A DNA stretch of 59,732 nt from Spirochaetes bacterium ADurb.Bin133 (GTDB lineage: Bacteria > Spirochaetota > GWE2-31-10 > MWDO01), in the NCBI GenBank assembly GCA_002070605.1, contig MWDO01000011.1, forward strand, positions 1 through 59,732, in the 5' to 3' direction. Position numbers and translations under genes: made by a program. The notes under the pieces are model-generated. The model did no database searches. It was not told the origin of the DNA and saw only the letters and a list, made by a program, of their open reading frames with translations. Positions 27,703-36,480 of the stretch are shown here, one piece after another (positions within the stretch are counted from its first letter, which is position 1; each line of letters opens with the position of its first letter).

Positions 27703-28254
27703 TCAGTTATTCGTTTGTAGATTTATACCTACGTCTCCGTAAACGCTGTCAAGCGTCGTATCGGCGGTTAACGCAGTCGTTTCAGAGTTTATCGTAAAAT
27801 TATCCGGGTATTTTTGTTCGCTTAGCGTTATATCTTTATCCGTAGTAGAAGCCGTCTCCTCGTAAGCTTCAAAATATACCCACCTGGCTCCTAACGGTAT
27901 ACCCGACGCCGTAACGGTTGCAGTAGCGACTCCGTCTGATTCGGTATAAGAAAAATTCGACGGCTTATAAAACTTATTAGTAAAATCTGGAACGTTGTTT
28001 GCCGAATTTACTTTGTCGAAAGTCCCCGGCCCGCTTGTTACCGATACGTAATCAATATCCGCAAAAGTTTTTCCCTTTACCTGATCGATCGACTGATCTA
28101 AAATAATTTTTACGTTAAACGTTATTGTCGCGGTTTGTACAGTATCCCCCCCTCCCCCTCCGTCGTCGTAAGTCGCTTCGCCCGAACAGTTTAACGCTAT
28201 AATTACAAATAGGGATACAAATACAACAATTAGCGATAATATTCTCTTAGTCAT
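27703..28254 (-). CDS. Small lipoprotein of unknown function
   Basis: The 183-residue product has a lipoprotein signal (IVVFVSLFVIIALNCSG, lipidated C23), then a Gly/Asp-rich spacer and one beta-sandwich-like domain of about 140 residues. The closing half (GVATATVTASGIPLGARWVYFEAYEE) resembles the Ig-like N-terminal domains of the starch lipoproteins upstream. AAGGAG precedes the ATG. It is the last gene of the minus-strand lipoprotein block, separated from the isoamylase gene by a strong hairpin, and might be an accessory surface protein of that locus. Confidence 0.7.
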   Translation of the reverse strand: MTKRILSLIVVFVSLFVIIALNCSGEATYDDGGGGGDTVQTATITFNVKIILDQSIDQVKGKTFADIDYVSVTSGPGTFDKVNSANNVPDFTNKFYKPSNFSYTESDGVATATVTASGIPLGARWVYFEAYEETASTTDKDITLSEQKYPDNFTINSETTALTADTTLDSVYGDVGINLQTNN

Positions 28255-28280
28255 TTATTTCTCCTTTTACGCAGTATATC

Positions 28281-28320
28281 AAAATTAACGGCGGGCGGGT
28301 TACGCCCCGCCGTTAATTTT
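28281..28320 (-). terminator. Strong hairpin terminator after the isoamylase gene
   Basis: A perfect 15-base stem (AAAATTAACGGCGGG at 28281-28295 with its complement at 28306-28320) with a 10-base loop follows the isoamylase stop codon. The A/T-rich stem ends supply the U tract in either direction. Confidence 0.8.
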
Positions 28321-28330
28321 TAATTTTTTA

Positions 28331-31300
28331 CTATTGAGCGACCTCTTGCAATACCACAATCGAATACGGATTAACTCCATAAGAGCCGGTTATCGTCGCT
28401 CCGGACGCGGCGGACCAATAGTTGTCGTTGGTTTCCGCCCAACTTGCCGTATCGATAATTCTTACCCATTTTTTACCAGCGTCTGCCGTCGGAACGGTAT
28501 AGTTAACCAGATTTGTATAAGTATTTATCAATAGCAAATAGTCGCTTCCGCCGGCGACGGAGCTTCCGTCTATTCTTATCCATACGCATCGGTTGTCGTC
28601 TTGAAGATCGCTTACTCCGTCTTCCTTCTTATAAGTATAAGTCATATCGTAACTGCTATGTTTCAAAGCCGAACTATTCTTTCGTAATTGAATTACGTTT
28701 CTCGCAAACTTAAATATAGTATTTGCGTTATCGGCGTTAGTATCGGTTCCAAAATTATTATGGTACGCCGCCGCATATCCTGTGGAAACGGTATTCGGAC
28801 TATCGCTTGCGATCATATTATAGTTATTGTACGTACATATACTATCGACGTTATACGGATTGTTGTTGCCGTTCTGAGTTCTGGCAAATTCGTCTCCCCA
28901 CACCGTCATCGGCACTCCTCTTGAGAACATCAATATCGTCCAGAGGTTTCTCAGTTGCTGTCTTCTCAAAACAGGATCGTTATTTGTATTCCAAGAGTCG
29001 TTGTCGTTCGAACCGCCGTCCGAAGGTCCAAACGGCCAACTCAACGCCGTATTTTGCTTTGAATCGTAACTTACTAAGTCCATCATCGTAAATCCGTCGT
29101 GAGCGACTACAAAGTTAACCGATTTTTGCGGTCCGCCCTGATCGTTAAATCCGGTATGAGTATTGCCCGAACTTCTATCCAAAGGTCCGTACGAGCCGTT
29201 GAACGCGTCCGTAAAGGAGGGATATCCGCTCGTTTTATTGCCGCCGCCTTTAATAAATTTTCTAACGGAGTCTCTATAAAAACCGTTCCACTCTCCCCAT
29301 CCCGCGGGGAAATTAGAGACTTGATAACCGCCCGGCCATTGGCAATCCCACGCCTCTGCGATCATCTCTACGTTATAAGTAGCGCCCATCGCGGCAATTT
29401 CCGTCAACAACTGACCGTTAGGATTGAAATGGTAATTCGGCGCGGCGTCTCTACCCAGAACGGGAGCAAGGTCGAATCTAAATCCGTCGACTCCCATCTC
29501 GGTTATCCAGTATTTTAAAGAGTCCTTAATAAGATCTCTCACTACGGCTTTGGAAACGTCCATATTGTTTCCGCAACCGGTCGTCTCCCAATATCTTCCC
29601 TTATCGGTCGATACAAGCGCGTAGTAATTGGCGTTATCCAATCCTGCAAAGCTCGTTATCTCCTTACATTTCGTAGTAAAATCCGGATTTTCTATCCAGT
29701 TTCCGCTTCCGACGGGGGACTCTATATGAGAAGGATCCCAGTTGCCGCCTTCGCCGGTATGATTGTAAACCACGTCGAGATATACTTCAAGCCCTTCCGC
29801 GTGGAAAGCGGCGCACATCTCTTTAAACTCTTTCGTAGGTCCGCCGAAAGTTTTGTCGTACGAGTATCTTCTGTCCGGCGCAAAATAACCGTAAGTCATA
29901 TAGCCCCAGTAATTGCCTCCGGGACTATCTGCAGGATTAATATCGTTAGCCGTCTCGTGAACGGGCAACAACTCTATCGTAGTATAGCCCAAAGCTTTTA
30001 AGTATTTCGCCATCTTACCGGCGGCTTTGTAAGTCCCTCTCTCCGCGTCGGTAAACCAGGTCCCCCATGAGGAAGTATTGATACCTACTCCGCTAAGTAT
30101 AGAAGGCAACGATATAGACGAACTATGTTGCGTCAAGCCCCTAACGTGCGCTTCGTATATGATGCCGTCTTTCTCGGCTATATTCGGTTTTGTACCAAAA
30201 CTTGTAGTATTATATACGGCGACCGATTTTGGAGCCCATTTGCCCGTATCGACGTTTCTTATGTCTATATTTACATTGTTCGTACAAGGTCCTCTATAGC
30301 CGTGCGGCGTCAAGTCTGTTAGCCCGCCGGTACCGTACATACCGCCGTTTTCGCCCGCCGCGGCCATCTCGGGAGTCTCTTTATCGTGCGATATCTCTTT
30401 TGCATACGGATCGTACAATACTTTATTGGGATTATACCTGTTGCCGGCGGCGTCTACGTCGCTCGTAAATCCCGACGCGCTATTGCCTCTCGTCCAATTG
30501 GAATCAAAACTCCAATTTGGTCCCCAAGCTCTAAACGCGTATAACGCGTAGTTTGGAACGCTATTTAACTCCGCTCTCCATACGCCGTCGCTTCCCTTAG
30601 CCATCCAATAATCGTATTGAGCGGTCTGTCCCGTTTTTTGAGAATAAATTTCTAACAACACCTTAGTAGCGTTTGCCGCAAATACTCCGATTCGAAGATT
30701 GCTCGGCGGTCCTGAAACATAGTTTGCGCCAAGTTCCCAAGTCGCAGTTCCCCAGTCTGCCATATTAACGGGGGAGTAACTTCCGGACGAAGGGTAATTC
30801 GAACCAAGAGCGCCTCCTCCCCCGGACGCTCCCAAATAAACTCGTACGGAGAAATTTGCCATCTCGTAAGTGGAATTAAAATTTATAAAATATCGCTCTC
30901 CGCTAACCAAGCTAACGGTTCTTGAGGGGCCCGTTCCGGTAAGCGACAATGGAGTAGTTAAATCGTTTTCATACATAGTTACCGAGCCGGAATATGTCTC
31001 CGACCACTCTAATTTAAATGTTCCCGTATCAAAAATATCTACGCCAAACAAATTTATTCCTGCGGCTAACGAAGAGGGATTCCACTCTTCGCCCGAAATA
31101 ATAGTTTCAGCGGTCGCAAATATTATTGAATTATCCTGTTGAGGTTGGGTAACGTTAAATTCTCCGGAAGTAACGGTAGAATCGGCATATCCCGACGCAG
31201 TCGAATAGGCTTTAACGGTATAAGTCCCAACCGCCAAGCTAAATGGCGAAGTATAAGGCGTTCGAGTTCCCGAAATCTTTGGATCTGATCCGTCCGTGGT

Positions 31301-32638
31301 ATAATAGATAGAAGCTCCGGACGTACCGCACTCAATAGTTATATTATCGTTTGTAGTAAGATTTCCCGACGCCGGCGTGAACGTCGGCGCGGAAGAGGCC
31401 AAATAAGATATCGTATAAGATTGACTCGCTGCGCCCGAAACGTTTTTTGCGCCGGCTTTTGCGATCGCTCTGATAACCTTAGTAGTTCCGTTGCCCGATA
31501 CGGCGATCGGAGCCGAATATTGCGTCGAACTTGTAGTAGGATTAGATCCGTCGGTAGTATAGTAGATTATCGCGCCCGCGTCCGCGCAACTGAGAACGAC
31601 GTTCTGATCCGAGTTATACGTTCCCCCAGTAGGATTCATCTGAGGCGTAGAGGTAACGCCGGCGTCGATAGTATAAAGGCGAGATCCAACTATGCTGCTT
31701 GTCAGCCCAGACTTAACCGCCGCTACTTTTAAGGTAGTCGTAGCGGATATAGCTACCGAAGTAGAATATGTTTTTTTTGTACCGGAAGTCGTAGGATTGC
31801 TCCCGTCGGTCGTATAATAAATAGTCGCTCCGGCCGTATCGCAAGACAAAGAGACATTAATAGTCCCCGAATAGGTCCCCGCTAAATGACTAAACTTAAC
31901 GGGAGTTGCCTTTTTTTGAGTATTAAGATTTTGCGTAGAAGAGGTTATTTTCGACGCTACGACATTCAAAGTATAGCTGTCTTCCAAAAACAAAACTTCA
32001 GTTCCGGTCGGCTGATAGTCGCTATCCAGACCCGCCGCGTATCCTCTGGCGGTAAAAGTCCAATTCCCCTGAGCAAGTCCCGAAAATATAAACGAGTTTG
32101 AAAAGGCGTTTGATTCCGCTACGACGTCCGCGAATCCCTGACCGCGCGACGCCGTTACTACTATTTTTTCTATATACCCGGGTTGACCGGATACTACCGG
32201 ATAGGTAGAATTTAAAGTCAATTTATAATTTCCGGCTTTTTTAAGAAGACCTATCGTAACGCTATTGCCGGATTCGGTAACGTTCGCCGACGCTACTCCC
32301 TGATATATCGTATTTGCATACGAGTCTTTACCGACGACGCTTATCGTCCACGTTCCGATTTTAAGACGCAACGAGACGCTGGTAGAAGCGGTAGACGCCG
32401 TAACAGAAGTCTCCCCCGGTTTCGTCGCTACAACGTCGTATTGCGCGACAGTCCACCCCCTGACGGTTGGAATATTTACCTCCAATAAACCGTATCCCTT
32501 CTCATAAGCGAAGTCTTGATCTTCGTTATCGTATTTTAACGAACTATGATTCGAACATCCAAAACTTACAACCAACGCTACGATTATAATCGCAAACGTA
32601 AACGTCTTTGAATATTCCTTGATTTTTTTCAGAATCAC
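28331..32638 (-). CDS. Surface lipoprotein isoamylase/pullulanase-type GH13 with chitobiase-C repeats
   Basis: The roughly 1435-residue exported lipoprotein (lipobox VSFGC) should debranch or cleave alpha-glucans such as starch or glycogen. Domains in order: two related N-terminal beta domains (about 45-240), three CHB_HEX_C-type repeats (about 245-500, each with IYYTTDGSxP), a PPC-like beta domain (about 505-600), a CBM48-like module (about 630-740) and an isoamylase-type GH13 barrel (about 825-1340). The barrel has VYNHTGEGG, nucleophile Asp in GFRFDLAP (about 1056), acid/base Glu in MIAEAWDC (about 1095) and Asp in VVAHDGF (about 1181). I place the start at GTG 32638 because GGAGG lies inside the longer frame that begins at 32653. 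Confidence 0.92.
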   Translation of the reverse strand: MILKKIKEYSKTFTFAIIIVALVVSFGCSNHSSLKYDNEDQDFAYEKGYGLLEVNIPTVRGWTVAQYDVVATKPGETSVTASTASTSVSLRLKIGTWTISVVGKDSYANTIYQGVASANVTESGNSVTIGLLKKAGNYKLTLNSTYPVVSGQPGYIEKIVVTASRGQGFADVVAESNAFSNSFIFSGLAQGNWTFTARGYAAGLDSDYQPTGTEVLFLEDSYTLNVVASKITSSTQNLNTQKKATPVKFSHLAGTYSGTINVSLSCDTAGATIYYTTDGSNPTTSGTKKTYSTSVAISATTTLKVAAVKSGLTSSIVGSRLYTIDAGVTSTPQMNPTGGTYNSDQNVVLSCADAGAIIYYTTDGSNPTTSSTQYSAPIAVSGNGTTKVIRAIAKAGAKNVSGAASQSYTISYLASSAPTFTPASGNLTTNDNITIECGTSGASIYYTTDGSDPKISGTRTPYTSPFSLAVGTYTVKAYSTASGYADSTVTSGEFNVTQPQQDNSIIFATAETIISGEEWNPSSLAAGINLFGVDIFDTGTFKLEWSETYSGSVTMYENDLTTPLSLTGTGPSRTVSLVSGERYFINFNSTYEMANFSVRVYLGASGGGGALGSNYPSSGSYSPVNMADWGTATWELGANYVSGPPSNLRIGVFAANATKVLLEIYSQKTGQTAQYDYWMAKGSDGVWRAELNSVPNYALYAFRAWGPNWSFDSNWTRGNSASGFTSDVDAAGNRYNPNKVLYDPYAKEISHDKETPEMAAAGENGGMYGTGGLTDLTPHGYRGPCTNNVNIDIRNVDTGKWAPKSVAVYNTTSFGTKPNIAEKDGIIYEAHVRGLTQHSSSISLPSILSGVGINTSSWGTWFTDAERGTYKAAGKMAKYLKALGYTTIELLPVHETANDINPADSPGGNYWGYMTYGYFAPDRRYSYDKTFGGPTKEFKEMCAAFHAEGLEVYLDVVYNHTGEGGNWDPSHIESPVGSGNWIENPDFTTKCKEITSFAGLDNANYYALVSTDKGRYWETTGCGNNMDVSKAVVRDLIKDSLKYWITEMGVDGFRFDLAPVLGRDAAPNYHFNPNGQLLTEIAAMGATYNVEMIAEAWDCQWPGGYQVSNFPAGWGEWNGFYRDSVRKFIKGGGNKTSGYPSFTDAFNGSYGPLDRSSGNTHTGFNDQGGPQKSVNFVVAHDGFTMMDLVSYDSKQNTALSWPFGPSDGGSNDNDSWNTNNDPVLRRQQLRNLWTILMFSRGVPMTVWGDEFARTQNGNNNPYNVDSICTYNNYNMIASDSPNTVSTGYAAAYHNNFGTDTNADNANTIFKFARNVIQLRKNSSALKHSSYDMTYTYKKEDGVSDLQDDNRCVWIRIDGSSVAGGSDYLLLINTYTNLVNYTVPTADAGKKWVRIIDTASWAETNDNYWSAASGATITGSYGVNPYSIVVLQEVAQ

Positions 32639-32749
32639 AATATACCTCCTCAAAATATAAATCCATTTATTAATAAAATGTTCTTAATAAAAACATTTTT
32701 TTTCTCTATCAATAACAAGGGAGCGCCGCCCCCTCGCATAAAAACATCG

Positions 32750-35700
32750 CTATTGTTCAACCCAAACCGAATAGCCTTTAGCTCCTACGCTAAATTCGCC
32801 CCATTTATCAGCTTGAGTAGTCGTAGTAGCTCCTACGTTATCTCCGGCTATCTGAACAAAAGTCCCGTTCGCTTGGTAAGTATCAATCCACTGAGACCCC
32901 GTTACGCCCGGTTTGGCAATAACAAAAACCATACTCTTTCCCGCGTAATCTCCGGTTGTAGCGCCCTCTCTAGCGTAAGTTAGAATATTTGCATTATTGG
33001 GCTGGGCGCTTGTCGGAGTATGCCCCGCTCCGTGTCCGTATTTATGCCTAATATCTATCAACTGTTTGATTCCGGTATTCAGCTCGGTAAAATGATTGTT
33101 CGTATATTCCGTAACGTAGTTGCCTTTGTATATATCTCTGTAATAAACGCAAGGCGTTCCGCTCATGTGTAATAATATAAACGTATACGCTTGAAGTTTA
33201 AAATTGAACGGTATATAAGAAGCGAGCGCTTGACTCGGAACTGTGTCGTGATTATCGACGAATGTTATAGCGTATTCCGGTTTACAACCTAACAAAGCGT
33301 TATCCGCCAGATTAGCATCGAGAAGCATAGTCATATCGCCGGGGTCTGAATTTTCGCCGGCTATTTTTTGGAAAGTATAATGCAGCGGAACGTCGAACAA
33401 CTGCATAGAATTCTCTATACCGTTATATTGGCTTCCGCTCGTATATGTTTGACTTCCGCCGGTCGGAGCTGAATAAGCGTAAGCGTTCAATCTGGCGGAC
33501 CAGCCGTCCCAGTTCTCGCCGAATATTAACGGAGCTCTTCCGCTTTTAGCTGTAACGTAATTTTTCATCTCAACAGCCCAGTCGCGAACAAAAGTATTGT
33601 CCATGTGCCTAATAGCGTCAACTCTATAACCGTCAAGATTGAGAACGTCGGTAAGCCATTTTGACCAGGTTATCATTTCAGCTTTAACTTCCGCATTTTG
33701 AAGGTCTAAGTCCGCTCCAAGTATTATGTCCGATTGAAAATGATTTTCTCCCGCAAAAATATTTACGTTATCAAGCGTATGCCCGCTAAACAGATAGTAT
33801 TTCCCGTAACTTTCCATTCCGTCGAAATGTTGAGGTCCCCAGACAAAACTTGAGTAGGTCGTTCCTCTCGGATTGGCGTCGCCCGGTCTCATAAAATTAA
33901 AATTAACATACGCTTCAACCGACGTAATCCCTGGTGGAATCGACTGGCTAACGCTTACCGTCGTCGAACTCGCCGCGCCGAGCATGTGGTTCATAACAAT
34001 ATCCGCAATCGCTTTTATCCCGTTGGCATGAAAAGCGTCTATCGCTTCGATCAACTCCCCTCTCGTCCCGTACTTAGTCCTTACGCCCCCCTCTTGATCA
34101 AACTCGCCGAGATCGTAATGATCGTAAACTGCGTAGCCGACGTTAAAATCGGCGCCCGGACTAAAAGCTTTTCCGGATGGAGGCATCCATATCGCCGTAA
34201 ATCCGTCGTTGCGATATTGAGCGGCGTTAGTCTTATAAAGCTGATACAAGTTTGATTCGGGTTCTTGATGCGCGCTCCCCGGATCGCCTATATACCAATA
34301 GAATCCCTGTAATATTACTTCGTTAGTATAAGGATAATTTGTTCTGTTAAGATTTTGAGGTATAGCCCAACCGGTTCCGCCGTTTGTCGTAGTAGTAGTC
34401 GACGTCGGTATTGTCGTCGTGGTGGTAGTCGGAGCCGCGCCGCCTTGATAAACTCTTATTTTAAATCCCGTATGAATATAACTTGAATTTACTTTTATAA
34501 AGTAATTTACCGGCAGATCCGCGTTGCCCGTTAAAGTCGCCGTTTTATAATTTCCGCTTCCCGGCGCAGATATAGCCGTTTTCATATCATTCTCATACAA
34601 TTCGACGGTCCCGACAAAACCTGAAGAGCGCTCTATTGTAAATACGTTATCGCCCGCGATACCGTTTGCAAAACCAAACCAGCTAATGCCTGCTTCAAGG
34701 TCTTTAGTAGTCCAAATATCGTCGGATTGTTCGGTTATGATTATAAGCTCGGTCGTCCTAAACGCTATTGAATTGTCGGCGTCTATCGGATTAATAGTAA
34801 AAGTAGCCGTAGTTACTAAGGAATTTCTATATCCGACTGCGGTCGCGAGCGCTTTAACCGTTTTAGCCCCCTCCGTTAACGAGAAAGGTCCCGTATAAAG
34901 AGTAGAGGAGGTCGTAGGCGTCGAACCGTCGATCGTGTAGTAGATTGAAGCTCCCGACGTCCCCGATTCAAGCGAAAACAGCGCGTCGGTATCGTATGTA
35001 CCGGACGTCGGAGTAATAACCGGAGCCGCCGCTTGAGGATACGTTATCGTATAAACTTGAGTAACAATATCCGACGCGCTTTTACCGTCGGCTTTCGCCA
35101 TGGCTTTGATAGTTTTGACCGTACCGTCGCCGTTAACGGCTATCGGAGCCGAATATACAGACGAAGACGTAGTCGGAGTCGAGCCGTTAGTCGTATAGTA
35201 TATAACGGCGCCGGAGTCCGCGCATGTTATCGTTACGCCAAAGCCGGATGAAAACGATCCGCCGGTAGGCGAGAATTGCGGCGTAGACGTTGCGGAAGCG
35301 TTTATAGTATAAGTTCTCGCCCCGACGACGCTGTTAGCCATACCGGTTTTAATTGCAACGGCTTTAACGGTTTTTCCGGCGTCTATAGTAATCGGCTCGG
35401 AATAAACCGTTCCGGTCGTAGCCGTAGGGTCTACGCCGTTTGTAGTGTATCTTATCGTTGCCGCCGAAGTATCGCAACTTAACGATAGCGAAAAGGAAGA
35501 AGAATACGAGCCGGTCGAATGACTAAATTTTACCGGAGTAGCTTTCGCCTGACTTGAAATAGTATAAGCCGAAGTAACGTATCTGCTGGCTAAAACTTCT
35601 CCGACAAAGTTTCCCGAAACGTAAGTATCGTATTGCCCCGAAATAGTCGTATAATCGCTATTTAGCTTCGAGCTTTTTCCCTCGACTAAGAAGTTCCAAT

Positions 35701-36262
35701 TGCCTTGAGCGAGCCCCGTAAATACGACTGCGCTTGCAAAATTATCGACTTCCTGTATGACGGAAGGAAATCCGTCGTTTCTTGAGGCTGTAACGGTAAT
35801 TTTCTCAATATAACCGGGGCTTCCGCTTAAAACGTTATATCCGGTAAAATTCGAAATGTTGATCTTATAATTACCGGCTCTTTTTAAAAGTCCGACGGTC
35901 ATACTAGTCGTCGTTTCGGTAACGGTTGCCGTAGAAGCGCCTTGATAAATAACGTTGTCGTAGCTGTCCGTTCCTTCAACATTAATATTCCATGTTCCGA
36001 TTTTCAGACGAATATTTACTTCGGTACTGGAAGTTTCAACTACTACCGGAGTCTCTCCGGACTTTGTAGCTGTTATGGTATAATTTTCAATATTCCAACC
36101 TCTATAAGTCGGTATTGATACGATTAAAGTTCCGTATCCGTCGTTATCCGTTCTCAATTCTTCTTCGGAAGAACCGGAAAAAAAGCCGCTTATCCCCGAA
36201 CATGCGCATAGCGTTAAAAGCGCAAGCGCGATCAAAAACGACCTTCTTATCAAATTAGCCAT
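32750..36262 (-). CDS. Surface lipoprotein alpha-amylase (GH13) with chitobiase-C repeats
   Basis: The 1170-residue lipoprotein (lipobox LCAC, C21) repeats the isoamylase architecture: paired N-terminal beta domains (about 40-235), three CHB_HEX_C repeats (about 240-495) and a PPC-like domain (about 498-608). A Thr-rich linker (TTTTTTIPTSTTTTT) leads to a GH13 amylase barrel. Barrel motifs are IADIVMNHML, nucleophile Asp in GYRVDAIRH (about 882), acid/base Glu in IFGENWDG (about 916) and Asp in FVDNHDT (about 1006). QGFYWYIGDP at the barrel start is typical of secreted alpha-amylases. The ATG at 36262 follows GAGGAGAATG. It should hydrolyse internal alpha-1,4 bonds of starch at the cell surface. 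Confidence 0.93.
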   Translation of the reverse strand: MANLIRRSFLIALALLTLCACSGISGFFSGSSEEELRTDNDGYGTLIVSIPTYRGWNIENYTITATKSGETPVVVETSSTEVNIRLKIGTWNINVEGTDSYDNVIYQGASTATVTETTTSMTVGLLKRAGNYKINISNFTGYNVLSGSPGYIEKITVTASRNDGFPSVIQEVDNFASAVVFTGLAQGNWNFLVEGKSSKLNSDYTTISGQYDTYVSGNFVGEVLASRYVTSAYTISSQAKATPVKFSHSTGSYSSSFSLSLSCDTSAATIRYTTNGVDPTATTGTVYSEPITIDAGKTVKAVAIKTGMANSVVGARTYTINASATSTPQFSPTGGSFSSGFGVTITCADSGAVIYYTTNGSTPTTSSSVYSAPIAVNGDGTVKTIKAMAKADGKSASDIVTQVYTITYPQAAAPVITPTSGTYDTDALFSLESGTSGASIYYTIDGSTPTTSSTLYTGPFSLTEGAKTVKALATAVGYRNSLVTTATFTINPIDADNSIAFRTTELIIITEQSDDIWTTKDLEAGISWFGFANGIAGDNVFTIERSSGFVGTVELYENDMKTAISAPGSGNYKTATLTGNADLPVNYFIKVNSSYIHTGFKIRVYQGGAAPTTTTTTIPTSTTTTTNGGTGWAIPQNLNRTNYPYTNEVILQGFYWYIGDPGSAHQEPESNLYQLYKTNAAQYRNDGFTAIWMPPSGKAFSPGADFNVGYAVYDHYDLGEFDQEGGVRTKYGTRGELIEAIDAFHANGIKAIADIVMNHMLGAASSTTVSVSQSIPPGITSVEAYVNFNFMRPGDANPRGTTYSSFVWGPQHFDGMESYGKYYLFSGHTLDNVNIFAGENHFQSDIILGADLDLQNAEVKAEMITWSKWLTDVLNLDGYRVDAIRHMDNTFVRDWAVEMKNYVTAKSGRAPLIFGENWDGWSARLNAYAYSAPTGGSQTYTSGSQYNGIENSMQLFDVPLHYTFQKIAGENSDPGDMTMLLDANLADNALLGCKPEYAITFVDNHDTVPSQALASYIPFNFKLQAYTFILLHMSGTPCVYYRDIYKGNYVTEYTNNHFTELNTGIKQLIDIRHKYGHGAGHTPTSAQPNNANILTYAREGATTGDYAGKSMVFVIAKPGVTGSQWIDTYQANGTFVQIAGDNVGATTTTQADKWGEFSVGAKGYSVWVEQ

Positions 36263-36343
36263 TACATTCTCCTCAAAAAAAATCATTACGCCTAATAACG
36301 ACGGGTTTCAACTCGCCGTTCGGTAATTGTCGTAATACTCAAC

Positions 36344-36463
36344 AACAAGGGGGCAAAACCCCTTGTTCAATAATAACTCATAAACAACAAAAACAAGGGG
36401 GCAAAACCCCTTGTTCAGTAATTAACATAAACAACAGAAACAAGGGGTTGAAGCCCCCTTGTT
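36344..36463. repeat. Three tandem ACAAGGGG hairpins between starch lipoprotein genes
   Basis: Three units with a period of about 48 bases each contain a 9-base stem AACAAGGGG / CCCCTTGTT: 36344-36367, 36392-36415 and 36438-36463. The first two have the loop GCAAAA; the third is in the opposite orientation (loop TTGAAG). The spacers share ATAAACAACAAAAA. They occupy the 218-base gap between the CBM20-like gene and the amylase gene. A single weaker related hairpin (AACAAGGGAGCG then CCGCCCCCT) lies at 32714-32734. Confidence 0.85.
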
Positions 36464-36480
36464 TCATTATAAAATTTCTT

